Source of the DNA: Acholeplasmataceae bacterium
GTDB taxonomy: Bacteria; Bacillota; Negativicutes; Acidaminococcales; Acidaminococcaceae
DNA length: 62,314 nucleotides
NCBI GenBank assembly: GCA_012517145.1
Contig: JAAYVM010000136.1
Span: forward strand, 1 to 62,314
Direction of reading: 5' to 3'
Part shown: positions 35,420 through 43,618 of the stretch, piece after piece
Layout of the letters: each line of letters begins with the position of its first letter
Numbering within the stretch: position 1 is the stretch's first letter
The notes under the pieces: generated by a model
What the model was told of the DNA's origin: nothing
Databases searched by the model: none
What the model saw: the letters and a program-made list of their open reading frames with translations, nothing else
Program-made: the position numbers and the translations under genes

Positions 35420-38400
35420 TTAAGAGTTAAATTGCTTTATCGCTTTGTAGATATCGTCCAGCGCAGCTTCTTCGATTTGTTTGCCGTTAAGAGTTATATA
35501 GATTCCAGTTCCCGGATGATTTTCCTTGAGCCGAATGGTTCTGATTTCAACAAATGAATTCAGCTTTTGTTGCTTTATGCTATCTGCAGTGCGTGCGTAA
35601 AGAGCCTTAGAACCCTTGCTCGAACAAATATCACAGGTGCAAATAGCAAACTTGTAATTCATGAATGCTGAATTAGCCTTTTTCCAAACAATCTTCCGCG
35701 AGAAGTCGCCGCCAATTTTATGGCAGAAAGTGTGCAGTAATTTATGGGCGAGAGGAGAATCGGCTTCTCCGTAATAATCTTTATAAAGTCTGAGAATGTC
35801 AGGGTTTTCCTGTGATTTACGGTATTTTGACGTTTTGTCGATATTAATAAGAACATTCTGGCGTTTTTCCAGGTCATCGACTTTCTCAGGAACGGGATGA
35901 CCTGCTCCTGAAATACAGCCACCGGGGCAAGCCATTACTTCGATCAGGTCATAGCCAACATCAACGCCTTGTAGTGTTTTTTCAATAATCGGTTCAGCAT
36001 TGTGCAAGCCGCTAATAACTGCAACACGAACTTTTTTGCCATTTGCTTCAATGGCAGCTTCTTTGACACCTCTAAAACCGTGCATTTCTGAACATTCCAG
36101 ATGATCAGCAATTACGTGCCCGGTAAGTTTTTCGACTGCCATACGCAGGGCTGCTTCCGCAACTCCGCCGGAAGCACCAAAAAGGATACCGGCACCGGAG
36201 ACTTGTTTGTAGGGATCATCAAATTCCTGCGGTATGATTTCATTTCTATCAATACGTTTCTGATTAAACATTTCAAACATATCGCTTGTGGTGAGGACGG
36301 CATCGATATCACGTATTCCGTCTGGTGCAAATTCCGGACGGGCAGCCTCATACTTTTTAGCAAGACAAGGTACGATAGAGACGATGTAGAGATTCTTTTT
36401 ATCAATACCAGTCAGCTCTGTATAGTGATTAGTTACTGTTGCGCCCATCATCATTTGGGGAGATTTGCAACTTGAAAGGTGAGGAATAAGTTCAGGATAA
36501 CGTCTTTCCACAAAATTCACCCAGCCAGGGCAGCATGACGTGAATTGCGGCAGTAAAATATTTTCATTGAGCCTCTTGAGGAATTCGGTTGTTTCTTCGA
36601 CTATAGTTAAATCTGCAGCAAAAGAAAAATCGAAAAATTTATCAAATCCTAATTTTTTCAGGAGACCGGCCATAAAAGCAGACGCTTCATTAAAAGGAAT
36701 ACCAAAATGTGATGTAATGACACTGCGTACGGCCGGCGCAACAAATGCCACAACTGTTTTATTCGGGTCATTGATTGCTTTATATACCTTTCCTATTTCA
36801 GTGGTGTATGTTAGCGAACCGCAAGGGCAGGCGTTAACACACTGACCACAACTGACACAATCCGTATTATGCAAGGGAAGACCGCTCTTGGTGCCAATAA
36901 GCTGTCGGCCATTTTTCATATAAAATGTCAGGATATCCGGACCTTCAATTTCAGCACAGGCATCAATGCAGCGGCCACAGGAGAAACACTTATTGTGGTC
37001 GCGCACAATAAAGCGGTGATCATGGACGATGGGGATGTACGGGCGTTTATGAACAGGTTTGTGATATTGGATCTTATGCGCGGTTGCTTCATTGCGTAGA
37101 TCGCAACTATACCGTTCACTGCAGCCGCATTGGAGGCAGCGGGCAGCTTCAGCTATAGTTGTTTGCTCATCATAACCTAATTCCACTTCATTAAAATTAT
37201 GCTTGCGTTCGTCAATTGGGATTGATGGCATAACACCTCTATCTATTTTCGGCATATCCTCAAATTCCCATTTCGGCAGTTCTGTAAGCTCCCCACGGCT
37301 GCAGCTATATTCGATTGTCGGGCTGTTTACATAACCGCGCATTAAAAAGCTATGCATGCGATCAGCAGCTTGATGCCCATCGGCTATAGCTTCAATGACT
37401 ATTCGGGAACCCATAACGCAGTCACCGCCTGCAAATATCTTGTCTTCAGATGTCTGGGAGGTTTCTGCGTTGATTATAATATTACCGTGGTTGTTCAGTT
37501 TAAGTTGTAAGTCATCACTGGGAAGCACAGTGGCTGGTCTCTGACCTATGGCTACAATAATAGTATCGGCCTCCATTATCATGTCACTGCCTTGGACAGG
37601 AACATAATGGCATCGACCGGAAGAATCTGGTTTACTAGGAATGATTTTGCTATAATGGAGCAATTTTTTATTGCCGGCAGCAGTAATTTTGGTAGGGGCG
37701 TTCGAACAGAGTATCTCAACCCCTTCAGCTACTGCTTCTTCTATTTCCAAAGGTGTTGCTGGCATTTCCTCTATGGATTCGAGGCATATAAGCTTAACGT
37801 TTTCATAACCTTGCCGCAATGCGGTACGGGCGCAGTCTAAGGCTGTGCCACCGCCGCCGATTATCACGACATCATCGTAAACATTCGTAGATAAATGCTC
37901 AATTTGGTTTTTCAGATATTGGATACCGGATAAAACACCGGGGAGATTTTCACCTTCAATTTTGAGTTGTTTCGACTGCCATGAACCAATGGCAATATAA
38001 ACTGCATCGAAATCTTTTTTTAAAGCATCCAGCCGCAAATTTTTCCCAAGGGTTTTTCCTGTCAAAATCTTGACACCGAGATTTTTGATTATATTAAGTT
38101 CTTTATCCAGTGTAGTCTTAGGAAGGCGATATTCAGGAATTCCATAACGCATCATGCCGCCAGCATGCTCATTCTGTTCAAAAACGGTTACATCATGGCC
38201 GTTGATAGCACTATAGTAGGCTGCTGTCAGCCCTGCCGGGCCAGCACCGACAATAGCGATTTTCTTGCCGGTTGCAGGCGACTTTTTGGGCATCCAAGGC
38301 CGTTCTCGTGCCATGTCCCAGTCGGCAACAAACCTTTTGACATTATTAATTGCAACGGGTAAATCTACTAGGTTGCGGCGGCATTTTGCCTCGCAGGGGT

Positions 38401-38872
38401 GCGGGCAAACGTGTCCGCATACTATAGGAAAGGGAATTCTATCCCTGATTATGCGCAAAGCAGTTTCAAAATTCCCATTAGCCACTTCACTGAGATAAGC
38501 TTGAATATCTATGTGAGCAGGGCAAGTTAATACACAGGGAGCAATGCAGTCTGCATTGTGGTCAATAAGAAGTTGTTCAAGACGAATTTTGCGATAGCTT
38601 TCGAGTTGAGGACTGTTTGTACAGATTACCATGCCTTCTTTAATGGGCGTATGGCATGCTTTTACCTCTCTCTGCCCTGTCTCATCTTTTAATTCGACTA
38701 CACATAGCCCGCAATTACCGTTAGGCTGGTTGATTCTGATATCATAGCAGAGATGAGGAATATGGATGTCTTCTTGCAGCAAAGCCTGTAAGATTGAGAG
38801 GGACTCATAAACCTCAATCTCGCGCTGATTGACAGATACTTTGACCCTTTTTAAATTATTTATTGTTTGCAT
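35420..38872 (-). CDS. Giant [FeFe]-hydrogenase fused to a GltD-like flavin/NAD(P) module
   Basis: An 1150-residue soluble redox enzyme. Order: N-terminal [2Fe-2S] plant-type ferredoxin (1-80, C-x10-C-x2-C); Fe-S domain of glutamate-synthase small-subunit type (about 105-170); FAD site VGAGPAGLTAAYY near 206; NAD(P) site IIGGGGTALDCA near 334; extra Cys-rich CLQCGC near 580; two [4Fe-4S] clusters near 626 and 670; the H-cluster domain with TSCCPGW (near 777), VPCLAKKYE (near 832) and ACPGGC (near 980). The end (CTCDICSSKGS near 1076) looks like a thioredoxin-type [2Fe-2S] domain. It probably couples H2 with NAD(P)H and ferredoxin in one chain. The P2 motif has Val where Met is usual. Confidence 0.9.
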   Translation of the reverse strand: MQTINNLKRVKVSVNQREIEVYESLSILQALLQEDIHIPHLCYDIRINQPNGNCGLCVVELKDETGQREVKACHTPIKEGMVICTNSPQLESYRKIRLEQLLIDHNADCIAPCVLTCPAHIDIQAYLSEVANGNFETALRIIRDRIPFPIVCGHVCPHPCEAKCRRNLVDLPVAINNVKRFVADWDMARERPWMPKKSPATGKKIAIVGAGPAGLTAAYYSAINGHDVTVFEQNEHAGGMMRYGIPEYRLPKTTLDKELNIIKNLGVKILTGKTLGKNLRLDALKKDFDAVYIAIGSWQSKQLKIEGENLPGVLSGIQYLKNQIEHLSTNVYDDVVIIGGGGTALDCARTALRQGYENVKLICLESIEEMPATPLEIEEAVAEGVEILCSNAPTKITAAGNKKLLHYSKIIPSKPDSSGRCHYVPVQGSDMIMEADTIIVAIGQRPATVLPSDDLQLKLNNHGNIIINAETSQTSEDKIFAGGDCVMGSRIVIEAIADGHQAADRMHSFLMRGYVNSPTIEYSCSRGELTELPKWEFEDMPKIDRGVMPSIPIDERKHNFNEVELGYDEQTTIAEAARCLQCGCSERYSCDLRNEATAHKIQYHKPVHKRPYIPIVHDHRFIVRDHNKCFSCGRCIDACAEIEGPDILTFYMKNGRQLIGTKSGLPLHNTDCVSCGQCVNACPCGSLTYTTEIGKVYKAINDPNKTVVAFVAPAVRSVITSHFGIPFNEASAFMAGLLKKLGFDKFFDFSFAADLTIVEETTEFLKRLNENILLPQFTSCCPGWVNFVERRYPELIPHLSSCKSPQMMMGATVTNHYTELTGIDKKNLYIVSIVPCLAKKYEAARPEFAPDGIRDIDAVLTTSDMFEMFNQKRIDRNEIIPQEFDDPYKQVSGAGILFGASGGVAEAALRMAVEKLTGHVIADHLECSEMHGFRGVKEAAIEANGKKVRVAVISGLHNAEPIIEKTLQGVDVGYDLIEVMACPGGCISGAGHPVPEKVDDLEKRQNVLINIDKTSKYRKSQENPDILRLYKDYYGEADSPLAHKLLHTFCHKIGGDFSRKIVWKKANSAFMNYKFAICTCDICSSKGSKALYARTADSIKQQKLNSFVEIRTIRLKENHPGTGIYITLNGKQIEEAALDDIYKAIKQFNS

Positions 38873-38886
38873 TGAGCCCTCCTAAT

Positions 38887-38941
38887 ATTTGGCGAATTAG
38901 CAAGGAAAAGCAAAACGAGGGATACCTTGAATTCGCCAAAT
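38887..38941 (-). promoter_or_regulatory. Long inverted repeat in the hydrogenase leader
   Basis: ATTTGGCGAATT (38887-38898) is perfectly repeated in inverse at 38930-38941 with 31 nt between. It ends just upstream of the ribosome site (AGGAGGG) of the hydrogenase gene. It could be a leader hairpin or a pair of protein half-sites. Confidence 0.5.
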
Positions 38942-38946
38942 TCGGA

Positions 38947-38990
38947 CGTGTTAAACACGATTATTTAAAACTTTCCGATACATATCACAA
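38947..38990 (-). promoter_or_regulatory. Promoter and palindromic operator of the hydrogenase gene
   Basis: Read on the minus strand: TTGTGA (38990-38985), 17 bp, TAAATA (38967-38962). The palindrome CGTGTT-A-AACACG (38947-38959) follows at once and would cover the transcription start. Confidence 0.5.
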
Positions 38991-39005
38991 GTTTAAGAAG
39001 AGGAG

Positions 39006-39467
39006 CTATTGGTTAACTTTGATAATAAACCAGAGGTTGTTGAAGCCTTGGCCTTTAGTATCACCAGGCGTTTCATCTTTGCTGAAATAATAGAGTGGCC
39101 AATTTTTGTAGGTGGTTTGCATCATGCCATCTTCCCGAGTAATCATGCCGAAATCTTGGGGATTCAACATTTGAGGAACAGTAGCTTTTTCAACATAAAA
39201 TGGTGGCCATACTTCGGCGCATTTACCTTTGCAATTGCTAACCATGGGCATGTCTTTCATAAAATAGTAGAGAGTTCTGCCTTGACCGTCGACCAGGAAA
39301 GAACCGAGCTCCGGAGTCATCGCGATCTTAACCGTGTAATCATCTTGCATCATTTGCCCCTCTGCGGGCATTTTGTTATAACCATCATTCATTGCGGCAC
39401 TTGCGCTGCTCGTTAACGTGATTACGCACAATAACACAAATATTATTGATAATAATTTTCTTAACAT
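39006..39467 (-). CDS. Exported COG4315-type protein with two YxFxxD repeats
   Basis: A 153-residue secreted protein. Residues 1-24 are a signal peptide ending in SSASA. The mature part has two copies of the family repeat, TLYYFMKD and PLYYFSKD, each followed by a Gly/Pro-rich strand; CKGKCAEVWPPF lies between them. The family (Lipoprotein_15) is found in many bacteria without an assigned function. An AGGAGG ribosome site precedes the start. The identical 10-mers CCGTAATTAT at 39581 and 39599 lie upstream. Confidence 0.82.
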   Translation of the reverse strand: MLRKLLSIIFVLLCVITLTSSASAAMNDGYNKMPAEGQMMQDDYTVKIAMTPELGSFLVDGQGRTLYYFMKDMPMVSNCKGKCAEVWPPFYVEKATVPQMLNPQDFGMITREDGMMQTTYKNWPLYYFSKDETPGDTKGQGFNNLWFIIKVNQ

Positions 39468-39741
39468 TTTTAAACCTCCTTACACAAACCTTTTAAAAAC
39501 GGTGCTGTCCGTTAAGAAATCAAGGATTACATTGCCTATAAATAAAACATCAGTAAACCCTCCTCTCTTTAAATTTAAACCCGTAATTATTTCTTGTACC
39601 GTAATTATACTATTACAAAGATTTAGTGTATAGACGTATTAACGAAATATTCTGAATAATATTTTCCTGCAAGATTTGTCAAAAATAGCCCGACCACGTA
39701 AAAGCGGTACGGGCTTATTAATTTAAAAAGGTGACTTAATA
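39468..39741. other. Intergenic region between COG4315 and alpha/beta hydrolase genes
   Basis: It holds the promoter region of the COG4315 gene, a direct repeat of CCGTAATTAT at 39581-39590 and 39599-39608 (18-bp period), and the hydrolase terminator at 39681-39715. No gene is seen. Confidence 0.5.
39681..39715 (-). terminator. Terminator after the alpha/beta hydrolase
   Basis: AGCCCG (39687-39692) pairs with CGGGCT (39710-39715), with an inner ACC/GGT pair and ATTTTT on the minus strand. Confidence 0.7.
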
Positions 39742-40725
39742 TTAACTCCGTGCTTCAACTGCTTGAATAAAATTTTGGACAATTTCTTTGTAGCTTTTTT
39801 GATCATCAAAAATAGCTGAGCCGTGTGTTGAGTTGGTAAAGATGAAAACTTCACTGGGACCCTTGGTTGCTTCTTGCAGTTCCAGGGACATATAAGCAGG
39901 GACGAGTTCATCGGCATCGCCATGAATGTAGAGGATCGGTGTTGTCACGTGCTGTACAGCTCTCAGAGGTGAGGCTTGCTGAAAGGTTGAACGGGAATGA
40001 AAATAAGAAATGACATTGGCATATTGCAGCAAAAATTTAGCGATTTCCGAGTTATTTGAATCTAGATAACGATTTATCTGGAGCTCCATTAAGGTTTCAA
40101 AATCAGAATAAGCACTGTCTGCAATATAGAAGGCAACACGCTTATTGCTTTCATTAAGTTCCGCATGCAGCAAAGCAGTTGCGGCTCCCATGGAGATACC
40201 GTGGACACCGATAGTGCCATTGGGGAAATGCTGCTGGACCCAACTGATCCATTGGTCTAAATCATATTTTTCTAAATTGCCCCAGGTAACGGAATCACCA
40301 CCGCTTTCACCGTGATCTCGTGAGTCGATAAGCAGCAGATTAAAGCCTGCCTGCATGTATATACTCATATAATTAAGGCCTACAGTACGGTTTTCCATAA
40401 ATCCATGCACAAAAACGATAGTTTTGTTTGTCGGTTCAGGGTTGGGAATAAAGGTGCCGGATAAAGGATAGCCATAAGGAGATTTAATAACAACATTCTC
40501 CTTTGGCATTTCTCTGCCCTTATATTTTAAAGATTGCTGCAGCCTCTGAGTCGCCAGGGGGTGTGAATAGGCCGGTAATAGGCTGGCTTCTTCGTAGATG
40601 ATACTGCCGATAATCAGACCTATTGCGTTTATACTCAGGATAAGTGTCAGTATCAGTACGGCAAAGCTCCTCCACCATACTTCTCTTTTTGATTTAGAAA
40701 GGTCTGTATCTGTGTATTTAGACAT
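39742..40725 (-). CDS. Membrane-anchored alpha/beta hydrolase
   Basis: A 327-residue protein with one N-terminal membrane helix (AVLILTLILSINAIGLIIG), so the enzyme domain likely faces outward. The catalytic triad is readable: Ser in GVHGISMGAATA, Asp in IHGDADELVPAY and His in NSTHGSAIF, with the oxyanion segment VFVHGFMENR. It belongs to the serine-aminopeptidase-like/BEM46 group of lipases and peptidases. It diverges from the MBL-fold gene at 40943. Substrate unknown. Confidence 0.87.
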   Translation of the reverse strand: MSKYTDTDLSKSKREVWWRSFAVLILTLILSINAIGLIIGSIIYEEASLLPAYSHPLATQRLQQSLKYKGREMPKENVVIKSPYGYPLSGTFIPNPEPTNKTIVFVHGFMENRTVGLNYMSIYMQAGFNLLLIDSRDHGESGGDSVTWGNLEKYDLDQWISWVQQHFPNGTIGVHGISMGAATALLHAELNESNKRVAFYIADSAYSDFETLMELQINRYLDSNNSEIAKFLLQYANVISYFHSRSTFQQASPLRAVQHVTTPILYIHGDADELVPAYMSLELQEATKGPSEVFIFTNSTHGSAIFDDQKSYKEIVQNFIQAVEARS

Positions 40726-40842
40726 AACATTCTCCGCGGATTTTTATATATTTATGGAAGTAAATTAATTATTTTACGTTATCTATAATACAACTTTAAG
40801 CAGGCTTAAAGTCAACAAATGTTGTGAAGTTTTTGTAAAATA

Positions 40843-40876
40843 CTTGACCTGGAGTTTGCTCCAAGTGTTATTATAC
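40843..40876 (+). promoter_or_regulatory. MerR-type promoter/operator 1 (before the MBL hydrolase)
   Basis: TTGACC at 40844-40849, 19 bp, TATTAT at 40869-40874. The spacer holds CTGGAG-TTTG-CTCCAAG. The 19-bp spacer is characteristic of MerR-activated promoters. Confidence 0.75.
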
Positions 40877-40942
40877 TTGCAAACAGAGGAACGCATTATT
40901 GACGATAGCGGCGGAAATCCTCAAAAATGAACGGAGAAATTC

Positions 40943-42061
40943 ATGAAAGCGTGGTTTAGAAAAATGTTGTCAGTATCTTTAATGGGTATTGTTGCTTTAC
41001 CTATCGGAGCAGTCTTTTACTTGCAACAGCCCAAGTTTGGCAAAGCTCCTGAAGGGGCAAGGCTTCAAAGAATAGAAGAATCACCAAATTACGTCGACGG
41101 GCAGTTTCAAAACCTGGTCGCGACACCTCAAATTGTTGGGGAGAGTCGTTCTTCTATTTGGCTGAAGTTTTTATTTACCCAAAAAGAACGCCCTGCACCG
41201 ATTGATTCCATTCCAACTGTCAAAACAGACTTGAAAGCACTCGATAAAAATAAGGATTTCGTGATTTGGCTTGGTCATTCTTCTTATTACATACAATTTG
41301 GCGGTAAAAGAATTTTGATTGATCCAGTTTTCAGCTCTTCAGCGGCACCGGTTGACTTTGCAAATAAAGCTTTTGCGGGGACAAGCCTGTATTCCGCAGC
41401 TGATATACCGGAAATAGATTATTTGCTTGTTTCCCATGATCATTGGGATCATTTGGATTATCCGACTATTACGGCTCTAAAGCCGCAGATTAAAAATGTC
41501 ATTTGTGGTTTAGGAGTAGGCGCGTACTTTGAACAATGGGGATTTACCAAGGAAATAATACATGAGGCTGATTGGTTTGATTCCTTGGAAATGGATAAAG
41601 ATTTTGTGGTGCATGTATTGCCGGCGCGGCATTTCTCGGGGCGCTTGTTGAGCCGCAATAAAACGCTGTGGACTTCCTTTGCGCTGGAAACACAAAATAA
41701 GCGTATTTTTTACAGTGGCGACGGTGGCTATGGACCGCATTTCAAAGAAATCAGGGAAATGTTCAATAACTTCGATCTGGCAATTATGGAGAACGGGCAA
41801 TACGACAAAAGCTGGCCTTATATTCACATGATGCCGGAAGAAGTAGCACTAGCTGCCGAGGAATTGAATGCGAAGGCTCTCCTGCCAGGACATTCAGGCA
41901 AATTTTCCATAGCTAATCATGCCTGGGACGAGCCTTTTAAAAGGATAACGGAGGCGAGTAATGATAAGCATTATAGGCTGTTGACCCCTAAAATAGGTGA
42001 AGCGGTAGAATTGGAAAATAAACAGCAAACATTCTCTCATTGGTGGGAAGGACTTAAATAA
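40943..42061 (+). CDS. MBL-fold metallohydrolase, NAPE-PLD/UlaG-like, membrane-anchored
   Basis: A 372-residue protein. An N-terminal hydrophobic segment (VSLMGIVALPIGAVFYL) anchors or exports it. The metallo-beta-lactamase fold begins at WLGHSSYYIQFGGKRILIDP. Metal ligands are HDHWDHLD, His in LPARHFSGR, Asp in YSGDGGYG and the late His in LLPGHSGKF. The preceding YVDGQFQN is typical of relatives of N-acyl-phosphatidylethanolamine phospholipase D. It is driven by MerR-type promoter 1, so it belongs to the local stress regulon. Substrate may be a lipid or phosphodiester; not shown. Confidence 0.87.
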   Translation: MKAWFRKMLSVSLMGIVALPIGAVFYLQQPKFGKAPEGARLQRIEESPNYVDGQFQNLVATPQIVGESRSSIWLKFLFTQKERPAPIDSIPTVKTDLKALDKNKDFVIWLGHSSYYIQFGGKRILIDPVFSSSAAPVDFANKAFAGTSLYSAADIPEIDYLLVSHDHWDHLDYPTITALKPQIKNVICGLGVGAYFEQWGFTKEIIHEADWFDSLEMDKDFVVHVLPARHFSGRLLSRNKTLWTSFALETQNKRIFYSGDGGYGPHFKEIREMFNNFDLAIMENGQYDKSWPYIHMMPEEVALAAEELNAKALLPGHSGKFSIANHAWDEPFKRITEASNDKHYRLLTPKIGEAVELENKQQTFSHWWEGLK

Positions 42062-42065
42062 TAAA

Positions 42066-42095
42066 AAAAGAGAGCCGTTCGGCTCTCTTTTTACT
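42066..42095. terminator. Bidirectional terminator after the MBL hydrolase
   Basis: AAAGAGAGCC-GTTC-GGCTCTCTTT with A/T runs on both sides, between convergent genes. Confidence 0.9.
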
Positions 42096-42768
42096 CATCA
42101 AAAGTATTTTCTTTACAATATATTATTGCAAGATCATCAGACAAAAAAGCATCAAGATGTTTTTTGAATAATTTCATAATGCAGTTCAAAACAGCTCCAA
42201 CCAAAATTGCGGAAAGTATCGTTCCAACTCCAACGCTTCCAAATCGTTGAAGAACAAACCAGCAAGTAATAGCGGAAATCAGAACCATGGCAATATCAAA
42301 GCCTATCTTTACTTTTGGAAATGCGATGCCATTTTTTTGAGATACAGCCTGCATCGCGCCTTCACCTGCAAGAGGCACAATGTCGGACGGCAGATAAAGA
42401 AAAATTCCTATAGCAACAAGTATTATGCTTAAGAACAAATACATAAGACGAAAAGCGTAAACTTCAGTTGTTGGTAAAAATGTTATTAAAGTATTTGAAA
42501 ATGTGGTGAAATAGCCGAAAATAATGGCGACTACCAGTTGGTTAATATTTTTTCTTTTGAAATCTTTCCTTAAAATTAGAATTTGCATCAGTATAAGTAC
42601 AATGTGAAATAAAATTGTGGCTTTTCCCATTTCGATACCCGACAGTAAAGTAATAGTATAGGGAATTGAACTTACAGGCGATACGCCTAGATTTGACTTT
42701 ATTGAAAAACTTACGCCTATAGTCATTATGAATAGGCCTAAAACATATATAAATAACCTTTTTGTCAT
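42091..42768 (-). CDS. YitT/YczE-like integral membrane protein
   Basis: A 225-residue protein with about five or six membrane helices, starting RLFIYVLGLFIMTIGVSFSI then NLGVSPVSSIPYTI. This N-terminal pattern and the later PLAGEGAMQAVSQKNG are typical of the YczE/YyaS/YitT group (DUF6198), of unknown function. It follows the MarR gene by 46 bp in the same direction and is probably under its control, which is a frequent arrangement for exporters. Confidence 0.78.
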   Translation of the reverse strand: MTKRLFIYVLGLFIMTIGVSFSIKSNLGVSPVSSIPYTITLLSGIEMGKATILFHIVLILMQILILRKDFKRKNINQLVVAIIFGYFTTFSNTLITFLPTTEVYAFRLMYLFLSIILVAIGIFLYLPSDIVPLAGEGAMQAVSQKNGIAFPKVKIGFDIAMVLISAITCWFVLQRFGSVGVGTILSAILVGAVLNCIMKLFKKHLDAFLSDDLAIIYCKENTFDE

Positions 42769-42814
42769 GCTAATTTACCATATCCTTCCCATGGGTTTTT
42801 GATATTATCTTAAA

Positions 42815-43237
42815 CTATTTGCAGTTTCTTACAGTATTTTCCATAACTTTTTCCATTAATTTTTCAAAAACATCACGTTCTATCTCACTCAGATTTTCCG
42901 TCATTTTAAGATGCCACTCAGCTTTTATTTCTAATATTTGGGGATAAACAGCCAGGGCTTTAGCGGTGGGGAAAATATTGAATGCTCGCTTATCGTTTGC
43001 ATTTAGGGTCTTAGTAATATACCCATTTCTTTCAAGTTGTGCCAGCGCTTTTGTTACCGTGCTTTTATCTATAATCAATCGCTTGGATAAATCGTCCTGC
43101 GTTTGACCTGCATTTTCGCAGATAAAAACTATATACATAAACTGATTGCTGTTGATGCCAATTTTTTGCAGTTGTTCTGTATAAAACATTTGTGTCCGGC
43201 GATATGCCACGGAAATGAACTTTGTTAAATCACTCAT
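42815..43237 (-). CDS. MarR family transcriptional regulator
   Basis: A 140-residue winged-helix regulator. The core reads AGQTQDDLSKRLIIDKSTVT followed by LERNGYITKTLNANDKRAFN, the wing. It heads a two-gene unit with the YitT-like membrane protein. A strong promoter on the minus strand (TTGACA-17-TAGAAT, 43310-43282) is followed by the inverted repeat TAGTT-n8-AACTA (43256-43273). A second related copy lies at 43376-43393. The ligand is unknown. Confidence 0.9.
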   Translation of the reverse strand: MSDLTKFISVAYRRTQMFYTEQLQKIGINSNQFMYIVFICENAGQTQDDLSKRLIIDKSTVTKALAQLERNGYITKTLNANDKRAFNIFPTAKALAVYPQILEIKAEWHLKMTENLSEIERDVFEKLMEKVMENTVRNCK

Positions 43238-43255
43238 GTTATTTCAACCTCAAGA

Positions 43256-43310
43256 TAGTTTCTCGTGCAACTAATATTGCTATTCTAAATGTTTGTAAAA
43301 AGTATGTCAA
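43256..43310 (-). promoter_or_regulatory. MarR gene promoter with downstream operator
   Basis: Minus strand: TTGACA (43310-43305), 17 bp, TAGAAT (43287-43282), then the operator TAGTTGCACGAGAAACTA (43273-43256), placed to block initiation. Confidence 0.7.
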
Positions 43311-43375
43311 TATTTTTTTAAATGGGCAAATACCGTGTTTAAAGGCACAGGACTAAAATATAATAATCAAATTAA

Positions 43376-43393
43376 TAGTTGCGAATGAAACTT
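43376..43393. promoter_or_regulatory. Second copy of the MarR-type operator
   Basis: TAGTTGC-GAAT-GAAACTT differs from the copy at 43256-43273 only in the 4-bp centre and the last base. It lies about 90 bp before the MerR-type promoter of the phosphoesterase. Confidence 0.5.
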
Positions 43394-43481
43394 ATTGACG
43401 AAAAATACTCTTCCGCATTAGCCGTATTTTAGGTTGGCAAAACAGTAAGCTCAACTGCTTTGGCTATTTACAAAAATAGCG

Positions 43482-43513
43482 CTTGACTTAGAGTAAACTC
43501 TAGGGTTTACTAT
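43482..43513 (+). promoter_or_regulatory. MerR-type promoter/operator 2 (before the phosphoesterase)
   Basis: TTGACT at 43483-43488, 19 bp, TACTAT at 43508-43513. The spacer palindrome is CTTAGAGT-AA-ACTCTAG. Confidence 0.8.
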
Positions 43514-43618
43514 TTATTTAATAGAGAAATAATTATTTTGTAATATAAAATCTGTTTTAAATTTATACCTATAGATTTGTTCAAGTTATTTTTTCGATAA
43601 TATTTTGGAGGGAATTTT

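Larger units (their letters stand above)
43238..43618. other. Regulatory region between MarR and phosphoesterase genes
   Basis: This 381-bp gap has no gene. It holds the MarR promoter and operator pair on the left and MerR-type promoter 2 on the right. Confidence 0.7.
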
